Source: Bombus terrestris
Taxonomy: Eukaryota; Arthropoda; Insecta; Hymenoptera; Apidae
Direction: 5' to 3'
NCBI RefSeq assembly: GCF_910591885.1
Contig: NC_063275.1
Location: 14,186,501 to 14,250,500 of the forward strand
Length of the DNA: 64,000 nucleotides
Positions 1 to 13,330 of this stretch are shown here, in pieces. Both the position numbers and the translations under genes were made by a program. The notes beneath the pieces were generated by a model, which did no database searches, was not told the origin of the DNA, and saw nothing but the letters and a program-made list of their open reading frames with translations. Every line of letters starts with the position of its first letter. The stretch's first letter is position 1.

Positions 1-653
1 TCACGATTCGCTATAATCTTAGATATAATTTCTCACCCCAAAAAACTGCTTCCGAGAAACAAGACTTCCTTCATGAAAATTCCCAAAACCAGGGACAATC
101 GTAGTATGGTCCCACAGAATTAAGCTCGATCTCGTCCATCTACAAAACGTCGACGTCCGCGCGACCAGATCCCCTAGACACATGTAGAAAATTGGCGCGA
201 GTATGGGGCGCGAGCCGGCCGGAAATGACGAAAGTCCTCCACCAGGGGCTACGTTTAATCAGAATAGCCGGGCTCCGTATCGGGCGCCACGGCTCGCATT
301 AGTCCTGACACGGAATCGCCAACGGGTACCGTTTCGTACGAGCGAAAAGCGCCTGAGGGTGTTGGCCGCTGGCCAGATTGAGCTGACGAACTGGCTGAGC
401 GCGTATCGCACGCCCACGTCTCCGCCAGCGATCCTTTATGTCCTCGCGGCGTCGCGGCCTGGAAACAGTCAGGTGGATGCGAATAATCCCGAAAGCAATT
501 TGGCGGCAGCGCCGTTCAATCTACTCGCCCTCCTTGTCTACTCCTCTAAGAGTGTAGCGCGGGCGGCCCGGGCCTGTCTCGTTTCAGTTCACCGCAGCTT
601 TCCTTTTCGCCCTCGTGTTCCTGGGCCGCGGATATCACCGAGCAGGCTACGCT
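1..653. other. CpG-rich block, no supported gene
   Basis: After an AT-rich start, bases 130-760 are clearly richer in G+C and CpG than their surroundings. A long open frame on the plus strand (203-739) begins with ATG. Its product is mostly Arg, Ala, Pro and Ser with no recognisable domain, which is what stop-poor GC-rich DNA gives by chance. I see no convincing splice sites. A regulatory or old repeat-derived block is as likely as an exon. Confidence 0.5.
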
Positions 654-746
654 TTAACGAGGCAGACGAGTCCCGACCAGAAGGAGGGAACTTCGACATT
701 TTCGAGAGGACTCGAAAGTTGGTTTTAAGCCGTTATTAACGGATGC
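654..746 (+). repeat. Diverged dispersed repeat, copy 1 (partner at 2249-2353)
   Basis: This segment aligns with 2249-2353 in the same orientation. Both begin TTAACGAGGCAGACGAG, both carry a GGAGG..AACTTCG block followed by TTTCGAG or CCTCGAG and a degraded middle, and both end ATTAACGGATGC. Sequence outside these limits does not align. The family is unknown to me. It may be a short non-autonomous element or a duplicated regulatory module. Confidence 0.6.
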
Positions 747-1300
747 GTATCAACGCTGGCTGCAGATTCGATAGCTTGACCGCTCGAGAGTTGCTCGCTC
801 CTCCTATATTCCTTTTGGTCTGCGCCTACGAGCATCGTTCGAGAGTGCCACTAATGCGCGTCTGCCAAGCTATCGTTCCACCTTTTCACGGAATGCTGTA
901 CGATTCGTTTGCCGGTGGAAATGAATGCGCGTTTTGTCTTTGACTATTATCACGCTGGAAGTTTCGTGCTTGCTTGTCTTGCTGCCTCAACGTATAACAA
1001 TTGGATTGTTAGGTTTAGGATTTATTAGGAGGGTGGCTGTTGTCTTTGATGAAATTGTTGTGACGGTTGTTTGGATAGCTGTCTGATAGCAGGAGGATGG
1101 TGTTGATTAAGCGTAACGATTGATGCTGTGCTTGGTCTCGGCTGCGTTTAATGGAACACGTCTGAGAGGGTGAGCTCCGCGGGAATTAGACGCTTGGTGT
1201 GAAGTGGTTTGATACGGAATTGTAGACAAGCTGAATCTGAATGGAGCGCTACGGATAGCGTACGATCTCAATTTTAAAGGTACTTTTAAATATAGTAATG
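747..1300. other. G+T-rich intergenic stretch
   Basis: From about 960 to 1260 the plus strand is strikingly rich in G and T and poor in C and A, unlike the flanks. No frame, RNA motif or repeat is recognisable. Such skew can accompany transcription, but there is no other support for a transcript here. Confidence 0.4.
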
Positions 1301-2248
1301 GTACAATTGATTATTTAGAAAGCTATATTTGGTAATTGAAATCGAGCTATAGCTAAGAATAAGTATCTTTCCGTAAAAGTTCAGGAAGTTGAAAGACCTT
1401 TATATTTGGTCTTCTTGCATTAGATGGCAGAGTTACTTCCTATCATAAAGAATTTTATCAGAAACGTTGCGAATAACTTTTGCTATACTATCGTACGAAG
1501 ACAAGAGACGTTATGTTTAGACACTTTTATGTTTAGAGAAGAAATTTCTTCTGCTCCTAAATACGACATGACGAGATTTATTGGGAACGTTATATATAGA
1601 CTCGTTACAGATTTTTCTAATTTCAACTCGTCTTACATCTTTTTGTGTTAAACGGAAACTTAATTTAACTTCAACTATGTTTTTTAAAAACGTTAAAGAT
1701 AGCACGAACGCTTCTCCTGTATTACGTCATAAATCCTATTTTTATTTTTTCAATCTTTGTTCGTTTTACATATTGTCGTGTTTATATCGTGATTATATTG
1801 AGAAATCTAAAACCAATCTGAAAATGTATATAAAAATTACAAACATTTACTATACACAATAAATATACGCTTAATAAATAAGTAACATGTAGGCAGAGAA
1901 ATAATCTTCGTGTTAATCGATCTCAATGATCAATGAGCCAATATAGAATTAATGCTAAAAATAATTTCATCGAATATTCTGGCTTATTAATGTACTGAAT
2001 AATTGACTCTTCACTTCAGATACTTCTGCATGACACACGCAAATGCCCAAATACTTTCGTGAGATCTATTTGAATTTTTTCTTAAATAAGTCTAGAGAAT
2101 GGGAAATGGGCTGGTAAATGGCCAAAGTATTAATTATGCTCGATCTAACAATTGCGTTAGCATGCACGAGCAATCATAGCTCGTATTGTAGTTATAATGT
2201 TCGAGCTAGAGTCGGCCTAAGTGGATCTTAACGTATCATTGAACGATC
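1301..2248. other. AT-rich stretch, nothing recognisable
   Basis: This is AT-rich DNA with only short chance frames (for example 1424-1651). I see no repeat, RNA or promoter-like signal. Confidence 0.5.
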
Positions 2249-2353
2249 TTAACGAGGCAGACGAGCGGTTCCTGCTCGCCGCCGCGCCTGGGAGGAAACT
2301 TCGGTATCCTCGAGTGCACTCCAAGTCCATCTTAGGCAGTCATTAACGGATGC
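2249..2353 (+). repeat. Diverged dispersed repeat, copy 2 (partner at 654-746)
   Basis: This is the second copy of the repeat at 654-746, in the same orientation and about 1.6 kb downstream. It shares the start TTAACGAGGCAGACGAG and the end ATTAACGGATGC, with about 12 extra bases after the shared start. The interior has many substitutions, so the duplication is old. Confidence 0.6.
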
Positions 2354-4261
2354 ACGGTGTAATGATACGTGCTTCAGCGGCCTGATCCCCATGAATGACG
2401 TCTCTACGCTTCTCAACGTTGCCCAATAACAATTAACAAGCAACCACGGTCTCAATAGCTCATATGGGTACTCGAGTGGTAAACACGTTTTCAAAGGCAA
2501 TGACGGTCTTAATGCTCGATGATAGGCTACAATATTGTACCGACCAGACGAGAAGGCAATTGAACAGGATAGAGTGATATAATTGCATTAGTGTGTCATT
2601 AAAATCTTTCAAAGAGCAGAATTAAAGAATATTCACTTACGTAAACTAAATTTGAACTGTTTGAAATTTATCCTATGTTGTCTAGAAGACGCGTACAGTT
2701 TTATAGATATCGTCTGAAGACTTGTGTCCATTTGTAAGGTTTTGGAATGTCTGAAGACCATTTGTGGAGAATCGATGGAATTCTGTGATGGAGCCCCGTC
2801 AATCACTCTAATAGTTCTCGTCATGAAGATGGAATATGTTGTTACGAGTATTGGCCAAACTAATACCGTGGCAGAAACGAGAACACTATAAATGGTCCTA
2901 TCTTAATAGTAATAGTTTCTGCAGAAGATATAAATGACAGCAGTATTTTCCGGATGTTTGATGTATACGCATTAAAACGACCAATTTATTTAATAATAAT
3001 AATATGTTCTAATGGAATACGTCTGATCCGATATAAAATGTCAAAATATTTCGTATAACACAAATAATGAATTTATAAAAGAATTTTATAAGTGATCGAA
3101 TACTCTTCGCGAGCCTCTGTATACCGATAAGAAATCAATTTATAAGATATTGGATGAGAGATAGTTCATTAAGTATTTACAGCAATAACCTCCGATAACG
3201 AGGCTGAATAACATGAAACCTCTTTAAGATCGAGCGTCAACGAGCGAGTAACGGAAAGTAATGACCGAGATCGGTTCGCGTTTAACGATTCCATCGCAGC
3301 CTCAATATTTCATCCAAATCTATCGTGCTCGAACGGAGCATCGCGGAATAACGAGCCAATCAGGCGCCATCAGTTCGCAGGAAGTTTAGCATTCCCGAGC
3401 GAGCCCGAAGGGGATCTTGAAAGCCTTATTACCGCTAGGGTCAGCCCCGTTAAGGCGTCTTTTGAAAATCTGATCGTACTCGAACAAAGCGCCTCTTTCA
3501 GTTTCCCTCCCCTCTCTCTTCTGCCGTAGCCAAAAGCCTGCGCTCTTATCCAACGACACTCTCGAGTTCCATGTGATTTTGCGAAAATCCATTTTATTCC
3601 CCGCGATATCCGACTTTAATTTACCGTCCCGCTTCTGTATTATTAAGGATATTGGTTTCTGTGGCGCCTGCCACACTCGTGTAAGCATCGCGTAATATCC
3701 TGTTGCCAACACACACGCCCCTTGTACAGTACTCAGCTTAGTTAGATATTAGCCGTATTTAAACGTAAACAGACTACTATCGCGCAAAAGTGCTTGACTA
3801 TTGGTCGACTCGTATCACTTTGTTCCTTTGTACGGGAAAATTCAGTGATGTGGCTTACTGTTTCGCTTTGAGCGAAATTGTTATTGCTTGTAGATACTAT
3901 TGTTAGGATGAGAATTGCAATGGCGGTTTTAAATCAGTTCATTGTTGCCTTTTATGGGGTTGTACGTTGCGTTTATTATAACAAATACACTGATAACTGG
4001 TAGATGTTTACGCGAAATATTTTTATAAGTATTAATAAAGGAGCGAAAGTAGAATAAATGTTTTGATTTGATTTTATATTGTATTATACGATTTTATATT
4101 TACACTTTATATGTTTACGCTTACTCATTTTTGATAATAAAAAATTTCAATATATTTTATATTTGTTGCGTTTACGAAGACACACCAAAATGCAGTTACG
4201 ACTTTATTAACTATCGAATCGAATAGATTATACATTATACGTTATATATTAATAGATTATA
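2354..4261. other. Intergenic DNA with a CpG-rich block at 3240-3560
   Basis: This is mostly AT-rich. A block around 3240-3560 is richer in G+C and CpG, and its short minus-strand frame (3386-3712) shows no domain. The block could be a conserved regulatory element. Nothing else is recognisable up to the mariner-type element. Confidence 0.4.
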
Positions 4262-4474
4262 TTAGGTTGTCCGAAAAGTTTCTTTCGTTTCATAAGATGA
4301 TAATAGATGAAAAACAATTTCTGTTTTATATTATTTTATTGAATTAGATATGACCCATTTCGTTATATTTCTATTATTATGTTCATGCATAATTCAATAA
4401 ACTAATATAAAACAAAAAACATTGTGAGTCTATTATTTCCTTACAATACGAAAGAAACTTTTCGAACAATCTAG
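4262..4474. mobile_element. Mariner-type MITE, 213 bp, both ends present
   Basis: The left end reads TTAGGTTGTCCGAAAAGTTT and continues CTTTCGT. The reverse complement of the right end reads CTAGATTGTTCGAAAAGTTT and continues CTTTCGT. This gives a 27-bp terminal inverted repeat with 24 matches. A TA dinucleotide flanks each side (4260-4261 and 4475-4476), the expected Tc1/mariner target duplication. The ~160-bp AT-rich interior has no transposase frame, so the copy is non-autonomous and could only have moved using an enzyme made elsewhere. The TTAGGTTG start is typical of insect mariners. Confidence 0.85.
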
Positions 4475-5900
4475 TATATTATTTGAGAGTTAGACAAAAG
4501 TGTAACACGTTTCAAAACTTTCAACTTACATTACTATATTAATTCTTAACCAGGCAATTATGTAAGAGTATATTGAATCTGACAAATTGTTCTCTGTTAA
4601 TCAAGTATTTTTACGATAGTTAATGCGATGTTATGTTCACAACATTAAGGTAGTTTAAGATTTCAGTCTACCGCATCGTATACATTACTGCTTTCATCGC
4701 GAATCTAATTAGAGTTCTATTACATGTATTACAATTTTCAGGTGAAACTCTATTATTTAGCAGCAGCAGCAGCGAGCAGCTCATTTCTCTCATTTATACA
4801 TTAACGTAAAATTGCCTTAGAATACATTAATAAGTCTAACAATGGTATCGCATCCCACTAATGAAATTTTGCATATTCCATCCGACGCGCGAGAGCAGCC
4901 CTCCTTATCGCATTCTCACCGCGGAGGAAAACATGCTTCAGAATAAATTCTCGTAACACATGTAATATTAATTACGATGTATGAAGAAGCTATAAATTCT
5001 CTTTATTTTCTAACAAATTTCTCGAGGTCAAGTCAAGAAGTATTTGGAATATATTTCAATCTCTAATAAATTGAAAGAAACATTTTTCTAAGAGTGATAG
5101 TGTCACTTTCATTTTTTAAAAGCATTGCACCACCTTCTTTTCGGTTCAATAGTTTTCAAACAAACATAGAATTACTTTCACCTTTAAAACACTATATCCA
5201 GTGTTCGTAGTGATTTATTTATCTATCTATCTTGTAATTTCTTCTTGTTCTTTAACCTAAAGATCTCGCAAACAGGGCATCGTTATCAAATGAACAATAG
5301 AATAAAAGAAAATACGGAAACTGTTCTAAAATCTACCCTTAAAAATGTCTATAACTTTAACTTCCAGAAAAATGACAGAAAATATGTTAGAAACGAAGCG
5401 GAACTGCTGAGAAGGACAACTTTGAAAATAACTGTTACAAAACAATTCCAGCAAATAATTCCAATAGAAGTAGAGCAATTGTAATGTAAAAGATATTCTA
5501 TAATATACACAAGCTTCTATGTGCAACGTTCTTATTATAAATATACAATATTTATATAATATACGTAAATTTCTACTATATAATAGTAGTTCTTATATTT
5601 CTAAATCATATCTCGTATTCACGTTCTCCACAACATCTCGCTTCGCTAAAAGCCATCACACAGACGTTACACTATCAAACTCGTGCTTAATTCAGAGATA
5701 AGTTTCCACCACTGAATTGGCCCAAGAGTTTTGCGCTACGTGTAACCATCCAGGAGTTAGACGGCTTCAAGGAGAACGTAATCGAACGGAGCAGAAGTAA
5801 TCGGAGAGGCAAGTGTCACTCTATAGCCCCGCTAATCCTTTCATACTCAATTCCGTGTAACATCGATGCAAACAGGCAAACGGATAAAGACAGAGAGTCG
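4475..5900. other. AT-rich intergenic stretch
   Basis: This holds AT-rich sequence with a very short CAG run (about 4760-4782) and a very AT-rich patch near 5490-5610. The frame 5245-5484 lies in ordinary AT-rich DNA and shows no domain. Nothing is supported as a gene. Confidence 0.45.
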
Positions 5901-8160
5901 GATAGAGAAACAGAAAGGGAAACGGGCCATGTCGAATAGCGGCATCAACATCGGTCCAGGGTATCAGATCGTGAAGCGACGGACGAGACGCAGGATTATT
6001 CTCTGTACGTGATGCGTGAAATCCTCGGGTCAGACGAATGCGAGTAATTCCACGAGCGAGTTTCAAAACGACGACGTTCGATCTGTATCGCATGTACGAG
6101 TGCTGTATCGCCTCTCTGATCTCTCTGTTGCTAACTCCGTTTTGGATCGGTTTAAGCTCTCTTAATGAGACGGTTCTGGCTATTTCCGGATGGTAAAAAT
6201 CACGCTATACTTGCGGCTTTCGCTCGTTGCCTTCAACCCTATCGGGCGAAGACAGGAAATTTAACGACACGCTCGAAATGTCGCGGTATTTTCATTCCGT
6301 TTTACATTTTGTCCTTTTTTCTCTCGGTGTCTCCCTTCTTTTTTTTCTAATTTCACGGATGGGTTATTTCAGCGATTTTAATACCTTTCAGCGTTTGTCT
6401 CTGGGCTTGTTTGCTGTAATTGTCGCTATGCCTGTATGCATGTTATTGTTTTTTTTTTATTTTACTCTTTCTTTCTCGTCCCTCTTTGTCCCTTGAAATT
6501 AGTTGGATGGATTTGAAATCGAGGTTTTAATCGCGAGTGTTAGATACGTGAAGAGCGAGATAGATTTCGGCTGTTTGTTAAAACGTTACGATCGACAAGA
6601 GGATTATAATGAAATATCGAGTTTTACGAATGCACCGCGGGATACGAAAGCATCTGGTTATTGGGATCGAAGCACAGAAAGGCTTTTATAATATCGCCCG
6701 TTTATGCGGAAATTCCCCGCGAATTTATCTGCATGAGCACAATACACTCAGGAAATATAATTAATTCGAAATGTAAATACCTAAACACGGTTACTGCTCT
6801 ATTGTACAATTGATGCGAAAGTCGTTAGCGCTGGACGAAAATCGCCGCATATGCACAGTAATATACCTGTAGAAGTATATGAACCGCAATGAAACTAAAA
6901 ATCTATCCACGTCCATCTATTTCGAAATAAAATATTTCTCGGATAAGCATGAATCGTTCAACGAGAAAAAATGGTACGAAATGTATGAATATTTGAGATC
7001 GACTAATGCAACGAGACCATCTAACGCGATGGTCTAATTTACAAAGTGCATTTTCTGATATGCACGGAATATTTCGATAACGATCGGCAATGACATCGAT
7101 CGCCATTAATTGTCATCCGTTCTGGTCATTTGTCGTGGTCATTTGCCTCTTGAGTACGATAAAACACAAAGTGGGAGAGAAAGAGAGTAGGAATAAAAAC
7201 TGAACTAATCGCGTGGCTACGTGTCGCGAATAATGAAAAACTCTGTCGACTTATTGCTTCGTGGCGACTCTAATGAGCCAGGGAGCCGAACTAATCATCG
7301 TCGACCTCATTGATCAATGGTCCGACGTTGAACGGGCTAGAAAACAAATTTAGAACGACCTTGGTTAATTAACGGGAGTATTCGTGTAACCATTGCTACG
7401 CTATTATTCTTTCTTTTTTCTTTTTTTTTTCAAGATTCCCGTTTTAACCTCCGTTTGCAGGGTAGAACGGGAGAAAGAAATTCATGACGTTAAAAATCGT
7501 CGGAGAGAAACGTACCGCGACTCGACGATAACGAATGAGTAATATTAAGATAGTTTGTTCCATCGTGACGTTTATATTGCCGATGATAAAGCCCGAAATG
7601 TGGAATATATTGTTCGAGCTCAGTAAAGTGGAAAGAGAGTAGCAGTGGTTAAGGTTAACCATGATCAGACAAAGGAGAAATGTATATACTTTATAATACT
7701 TAAGAGTATTATGGAAACAGAGACTCTCGGTACGAGACGAATTTCAAGGAGATACTTTTATCGAGTTCCTTCGTTTATCTTCCTCCATCGTTCGTCGATG
7801 TAACTCATGTATGAATTAATATCTCTTCGTATTATTACGTTTTCATCGTATGCTTCAGACAATGGATCTGGAGAGTAATATATTATTCCAGGCAAACGAG
7901 ATTACTTCGTTATACTGATTATACACGATTATCGAATAATGTACGTATATTTTTTAACATGAACAACAGGCAAATGTAATTGCCACCGATCATTGCAATT
8001 ACCCGTTTCCGCGTTATAAAAATCCAATTAAACGCAACACGAAATTGAATCGGCCGGTCAAAGGAACAGCTCTTCAAACAAAAATCAAGTCGCTTAAAGC
8101 AGCTTTTAATTCGATCGTGCACCGAGCATTCGCAAAGACCGTTCGTTTCGTTCGATCCGT
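5901..8160. other. Intergenic DNA, mixed composition
   Basis: A modestly CpG-rich piece (about 5920-6150) is followed by a T-rich run (6290-6490) and then ordinary AT-rich sequence. Short frames on both strands overlap and show no domain. There is a small hairpin near 7695-7712 (TAATACT/AGTATTA). No gene is supported. Confidence 0.4.
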
Positions 8161-8400
8161 TAAAAAACAAACGACCAGGTCGCGGGGGGTGACGTCAATT
8201 TGATGAATACCGCAAATTCGTCGAACATCGTTCGCGAGTGTATCGATTGCAGCCGGCGGCAGCGAGAAGCGTTTTGCGCGTCTTACGCTGAATTTTATTT
8301 ATGATGCGATAAATTTGCCATCAATAATGATCTGGCCATTGTAAATCGACAGATGCAACAGATGGCGTTCCTTCATAGAAGTTGTACTTATCCCGCTATA
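8161..8400. other. CpG-rich, enhancer-like block
   Basis: A compact block, relatively rich in CpG, contains homeodomain-type and E-box-type words (for example ATTTATGATGCG and CAGATG) within AT-rich flanks. It resembles conserved non-coding elements of insect gene deserts. No conservation data are available here, so the regulatory reading is inference. Confidence 0.25.
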
Positions 8401-10370
8401 CATGAACGTATATTTATATATACACCGTTGAAAGAAAATATAATTTCTAACGAGTAAGCTGCAAAATAGACGAGACAAATAATATCAATTTTTGATTTCT
8501 TATAAAATCATATGATACGATACAATGAGTTAAATTTTATTATTTCTTGTGTTTACTAGGTATCAACAATAAGGCTGTGAGGCGTATTCGTAGACGTGTT
8601 AGTATGTTAAAAAGTTTGCAAAATAAATTAAATACATATAGAACAAACGAAACAAATACATGTGAAATATATATCTCTTTATCATTTTTGGTTCTGATAG
8701 AGGAACTAAAAACAGATGGAATGAATTAAATAGAGAAATGGAAGGAAAATATGTATATATACACGAAAACGCAATTAAGATATAGCCTAGAGAAAGCTTT
8801 GATTATCGTTTGATTATTCAGAAAAAATCAAAAAATACGAGAAGTTTGTAATATCAATAGAAAGTTATGAACTGGATTTTATAATAACCAAACTTTTCGT
8901 TATTTTTATATCACAACAAGGAAGAACAAGGGATCTTGCAAAGCACAGATGCTTCAAACTTTTCGTATACGTGGTCAACCTACGCACGCACGCACGCTCG
9001 TATAACTCTAAACTACAGTAAGTAATCGAATAGCGGTTCAACGATAAACTATCACCTCGGCTCGTAAACTTGTACGTTTGATCGATCCGAATTACTTAGA
9101 GGTATCGTTTGCCACGACGAAGATAAAAATATGACCTATCCGGCATCGTTCGTAGCTTACGCGTCCCTTTCCATCCAGGCGGTTAAATAAAAAATCACAC
9201 GACACTGTAACGATTCCTCGGCTTCCTACAACGTGGTTTAAGGGTCACGATGATGTGCCGTAACCTGATCGTTTCATTTTACTACACGCGTTTTCCAAGG
9301 ATCCCGAATTCTTCCCATGTTACTGATTAAATCACTTTTAGGGATCTTTGGGAGGGAGCGGTTTAATCAGTTAAAAGGCAAGTAATGAACAGCGAAATCA
9401 TAGCTAGCAGTAAAACGCGCGATGGATGTTCCTTTTCTATTTTGAACGTAGGAATATCATGTTTGAAAATCTATGACAAAACACTCGACACGTATCTATA
9501 CAGATTGTAATGAAAAATTAAAGTCGTTTACATTGTTACCATTTAAGCTCATACGATAGTTTATAAGTTATATGTATATTTAACTGTATTTTCTGGATGC
9601 GTTTGTACTTCCTGTTCTGTATTTTTGTTTTCTATAAATATTTTCTAGTGCTCTTATCCGTTTAAGCATTGTACCATTCTATTGTGATTTATAAATTTGT
9701 TTACAACAGTTATTACTTCTTAGTTTCTCTACAAGAATCAGAGGTGACAATCATTCAAAATTTTCCATCCATCAAGAAGGGTTGAAAACGACTTCTGAAC
9801 TTCATCTCTTGCGTTTTAATTCTTGTTGGAAAAGCACAAGCGTGTATCGACTCTTAATTTTCGTAAAATTCATTCTTACGAATGTATTGAATTTTGTAAT
9901 CGATCGTTCGAACGTATAACAAAGAAACCGGTGAAATATGTGAGGTGGATATTAAACGTGTTGGTTAGTTTGTTAAAGAGACGAGTGATAAAATTGTAAT
10001 AGTCAGTGTATATTAAAATTACTTTAAGTGCAGAGATAGTGTATGCCGATCGTAATCTTAGCTCGTTCAATGCTACTATTTGACTAACTATTCGACCATA
10101 TGACTGTCCTAGAGAGCACGATCGTTTATTTGTATCGACCCGTGTTATTATAAAAAGTTGAAATGTAACTCCGGTAGACGATTACAAATAACGGCGATAA
10201 TATTTTGTCTGGAGTTCGTTTACCTTTGAAGCTAACAAAGCAAAACAACGTTGGTATTCCAAAGCACAATTATATGAGTCTTTTCTGATTTAAATCTTCC
10301 GTTGACTCAGGTGCCGCTATATATGCAAAATCGTTTTTTAATAAACTACGCTATAATATTAATGATACGA
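8401..10370. other. AT-rich stretch, nothing recognisable
   Basis: This holds short chance frames and one short ACGC run (about 8982-8998). I see no RNA gene, transposon end or promoter-like signal. Confidence 0.45.
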
Positions 10371-10630
10371 GATGTTATTTCGCGGCGGTGCGGTGGTTTA
10401 ATGCCCGTTAAGCAATGAAATTTAATTAATCTGGATCACCGAGATCGGAGGAACGCTCAAGCTGTCATTGTCCTCTCGAACATTGTTTTTCAATGACTAA
10501 TTACGTATAAGGTTGGTATTAATTACTCGCGATTCTCGTTGTCGCACCGCGGCGTCACCGCAAATAACCGCGAAACGAAAACTCGGTTTGTACGCGAACA
10601 TTCTCGAACAATGTGGGGGTAGAAGCTTCA
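10371..10630. other. CpG-rich, enhancer-like block
   Basis: A block with CGCGGCGG-type CpG words is interleaved with homeodomain-type words (TTTAATTAAT and GACTAATTACG). The flanks are AT-rich, and the purine-rich run just after it (10700-10790) is simple sequence. A cis-regulatory element is a reasonable guess and nothing more. Confidence 0.25.
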
Positions 10631-13330
10631 ATTCCCTCATGGTACATTGTACGCGATGTGCCCAAGTAAAAAACTATGATTAATCGTGTGCATTTACTAC
10701 ACAAAAAAAAATAAAAAAAGCAAAAGCGAAATATATGAAGAACAGAAACAAAAAATTATAAAGGGAACAAAAGGAGTAAAAAAATACCTCGTATCGTAGG
10801 TTTTATTTTTATCAGTTTTCCAACGCCGACATATTTCCCTGTGAAATTGGCTGGAAAACTTTTACGCGCTGGTCGCGTAATATTGACCTCGGTTTGTTCG
10901 TACGTAAATAAATGCGATTAATTGTAACATCGCGCGAGACTTTTTCGTCGCTTCGGTTCTCACACGATACATCGAGCTTTTATAAATCATCCGGCCGCCC
11001 AGCCCAGTTTTGATCGCGTGATTTATGGATCAATTGTTTCGTACTCCATTGAAACGCGGGTATCATTCGAGCAGCGACGACCTCGAGCGGAAGGAGGGCA
11101 CGAAATTCGATGAATTTCACCGAGCTACCATTTCCTACTGTTTCGATAATTATCGATAGCTCGTAGAAGGTTTGAAGTCAAAGAATCATTAAGGTATCTG
11201 CTGAAATACAAAACTTGTTTCCAACAAATGACCAATGTTTGTCTAATGTCGATAATCCATTATTGCTTTTTTCGATTTTTCCATTCCTATTTCATCTCCC
11301 CTTCTATATCAAAAGAACTTCAGCTAAGACGCTATTACAAAATTCAGTTATATTATTTGGAAATTCTATTTTTAAGGTACGAACAAAAAATTTTGAGAAC
11401 TTTGGTATTTTTCAAAATCTCTCACATTGTTCCGCAGTAAAATAAATTATGTGATAATACAAACGAAGTATTGTAAAACCAGAAGGTGTAACTTTATGAA
11501 TAAATAATTTATTCCACTATTTCTCTTCAGAAAATCCTGCTTAACACTGCGATATTCCACTTACTTTTCTTATATTCTGCCCCTTAAGAATCATACTATA
11601 GAATAATATTTTATTACAATAAATTTAATCAAAATTCCGTAAGAACCTTCAACTGCAAATATCATTAAGTCCCTGTAAAAAATTTTACTTCCTACAGACA
11701 CCTATCAAGATCGAAAGAAACGTAAATTAGGCAACGCATTTGTGAAACGTGGTATGTTCCATCAAGCGACGGTATCGCATCTCGTACAACGTATTCGTAC
11801 GTCGTTTGAACTTGATTCGTGTTTATGCGCTGTAAGTAAAACGGTATTTGCCAGCGGGCACTCTTAACCGACAGGTCGCTTTAAAGTCGCGTTCGTGAGC
11901 AGCCAAAGCAAATTTCGCGGCTTTAAAGCGGCGCCGATTTCGAGCGGATGTGCAGTAATGAGTAAGCGATGCGTGAAGCCGAGCTGCGCAACCGTCGCAG
12001 CCGGAAGCAAGCCCTATTTGTATTGCCGTACCGCAACGATAGTGCATACCGCACGTTAATGTTAGGCGTACGCGGCGTTTCTGAATGTGATTTTATCGCC
12101 GCAGTTTCGTAAATACGCTGTCGCCATTCTTTCCTCCGCGACCTCGGCGTACGCCAGATTTTGAGTATTCTGGTGCGTACGAGTGGATCTTCTGATTGCA
12201 AGCTACGAATTTGGTTGGGAAATTCAAGGGAATGACGTAGTACGAGGCGCTTTTAGAGAAGATTAGCGGTTAAACGTTGTATTTTTTGTAATGGCACATT
12301 CAGGGAAACCTATCTATATTATAGAAGAAAATTTTTAAAGTGGAATTTTTTAACGTCTTCTACTAAGATTCTTTCAATTATTTTATTTCTTTCTTATAAG
12401 TCATTCGGCAATAAACGATATTAATTGATGGAAAATCTAATTTTACTATAAAAGTTCTATTGTCAAGTTTTCGTAATTATTTTCGTAATATTTATCGCAT
12501 TAACACAGATACTGGTTATAGAAATTATTTGCAGATAGTTATTTCTCAACGAAATGTTTATTTGTCAGCTCTAGTGCACTTCATTTTCATGGTAATAACA
12601 TTTTTGTCGAACTAAATGATACAAAATTTAATATGGTGTCCACGAAGCTAATTAATTAATACATCAATACCGATGCTGTATTAGCATAATTTTACCTGTT
12701 TTTTTTGTTATAACACAAATTATTCCGTGGTAAACGAAGCAAGAATAAATGTCACAGAATTCAGTTTTACAAATTAACAATATATTCAATCAGTTTACAA
12801 TACGAATTTTCCTATTAGGTTTCCATTAATAATTTCCTGGCAACATAATAACTTATCGAAGAATCTCACAGCTTTCAAATATTCTGCTAGTAGAATGTAC
12901 ATTCAGTACTGTATTATAGACTCTGCTAATACCCTATGCTTGCATTATTTCGTACAATAAAAGCGTTATTAACATTTTGAATATCTCGATTATCGATCGG
13001 TAATTTAAAATTTGATCTTGGAAACTACGATGGCTATGGTTCATGATTTTTGAATTATCGCGATTACCAAGCAGCACCCTCTCGCTCAGTCTCGGTAAAT
13101 ACCGTACAGTATTAAAATATAACAGCAAATTTGTTGCACACGTATCGATTCGCAAGTTCGTTTGAACAAGCCCGGACTCAACGATGCGCACGGGAATTTC
13201 CGAAAGTTCTACGACGAAATATCCACAATAACTCGTTGAAGCTACTAAACTTCGACGTTTCGAGCGGTGAAAAGAGTCGTGTTCTAGTCGATCACTGGTG
13301 CCAAAAAAAAAAGTAGCGGGAGAGAGAGAA
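10631..13330. other. Intergenic DNA with CpG-rich patches
   Basis: This holds an A-rich purine stretch at 10700-10790, CpG-rich patches at 10860-11130 and 11820-12190, and otherwise AT-rich DNA. The overlapping minus-strand frames at 11823-12201 lie in the CpG patch, lack recognisable domains and are probably chance openings. A ten-A run sits near 13303-13312. Confidence 0.4.

Noticed and set aside
203..739. 178-codon plus-strand frame starting with ATG in a CpG-rich block
   Set aside because: The product is mostly Arg, Ala, Pro and Ser without a domain, there are no clear splice or promoter signals, and part of the frame overlaps a dispersed repeat at 654-746.
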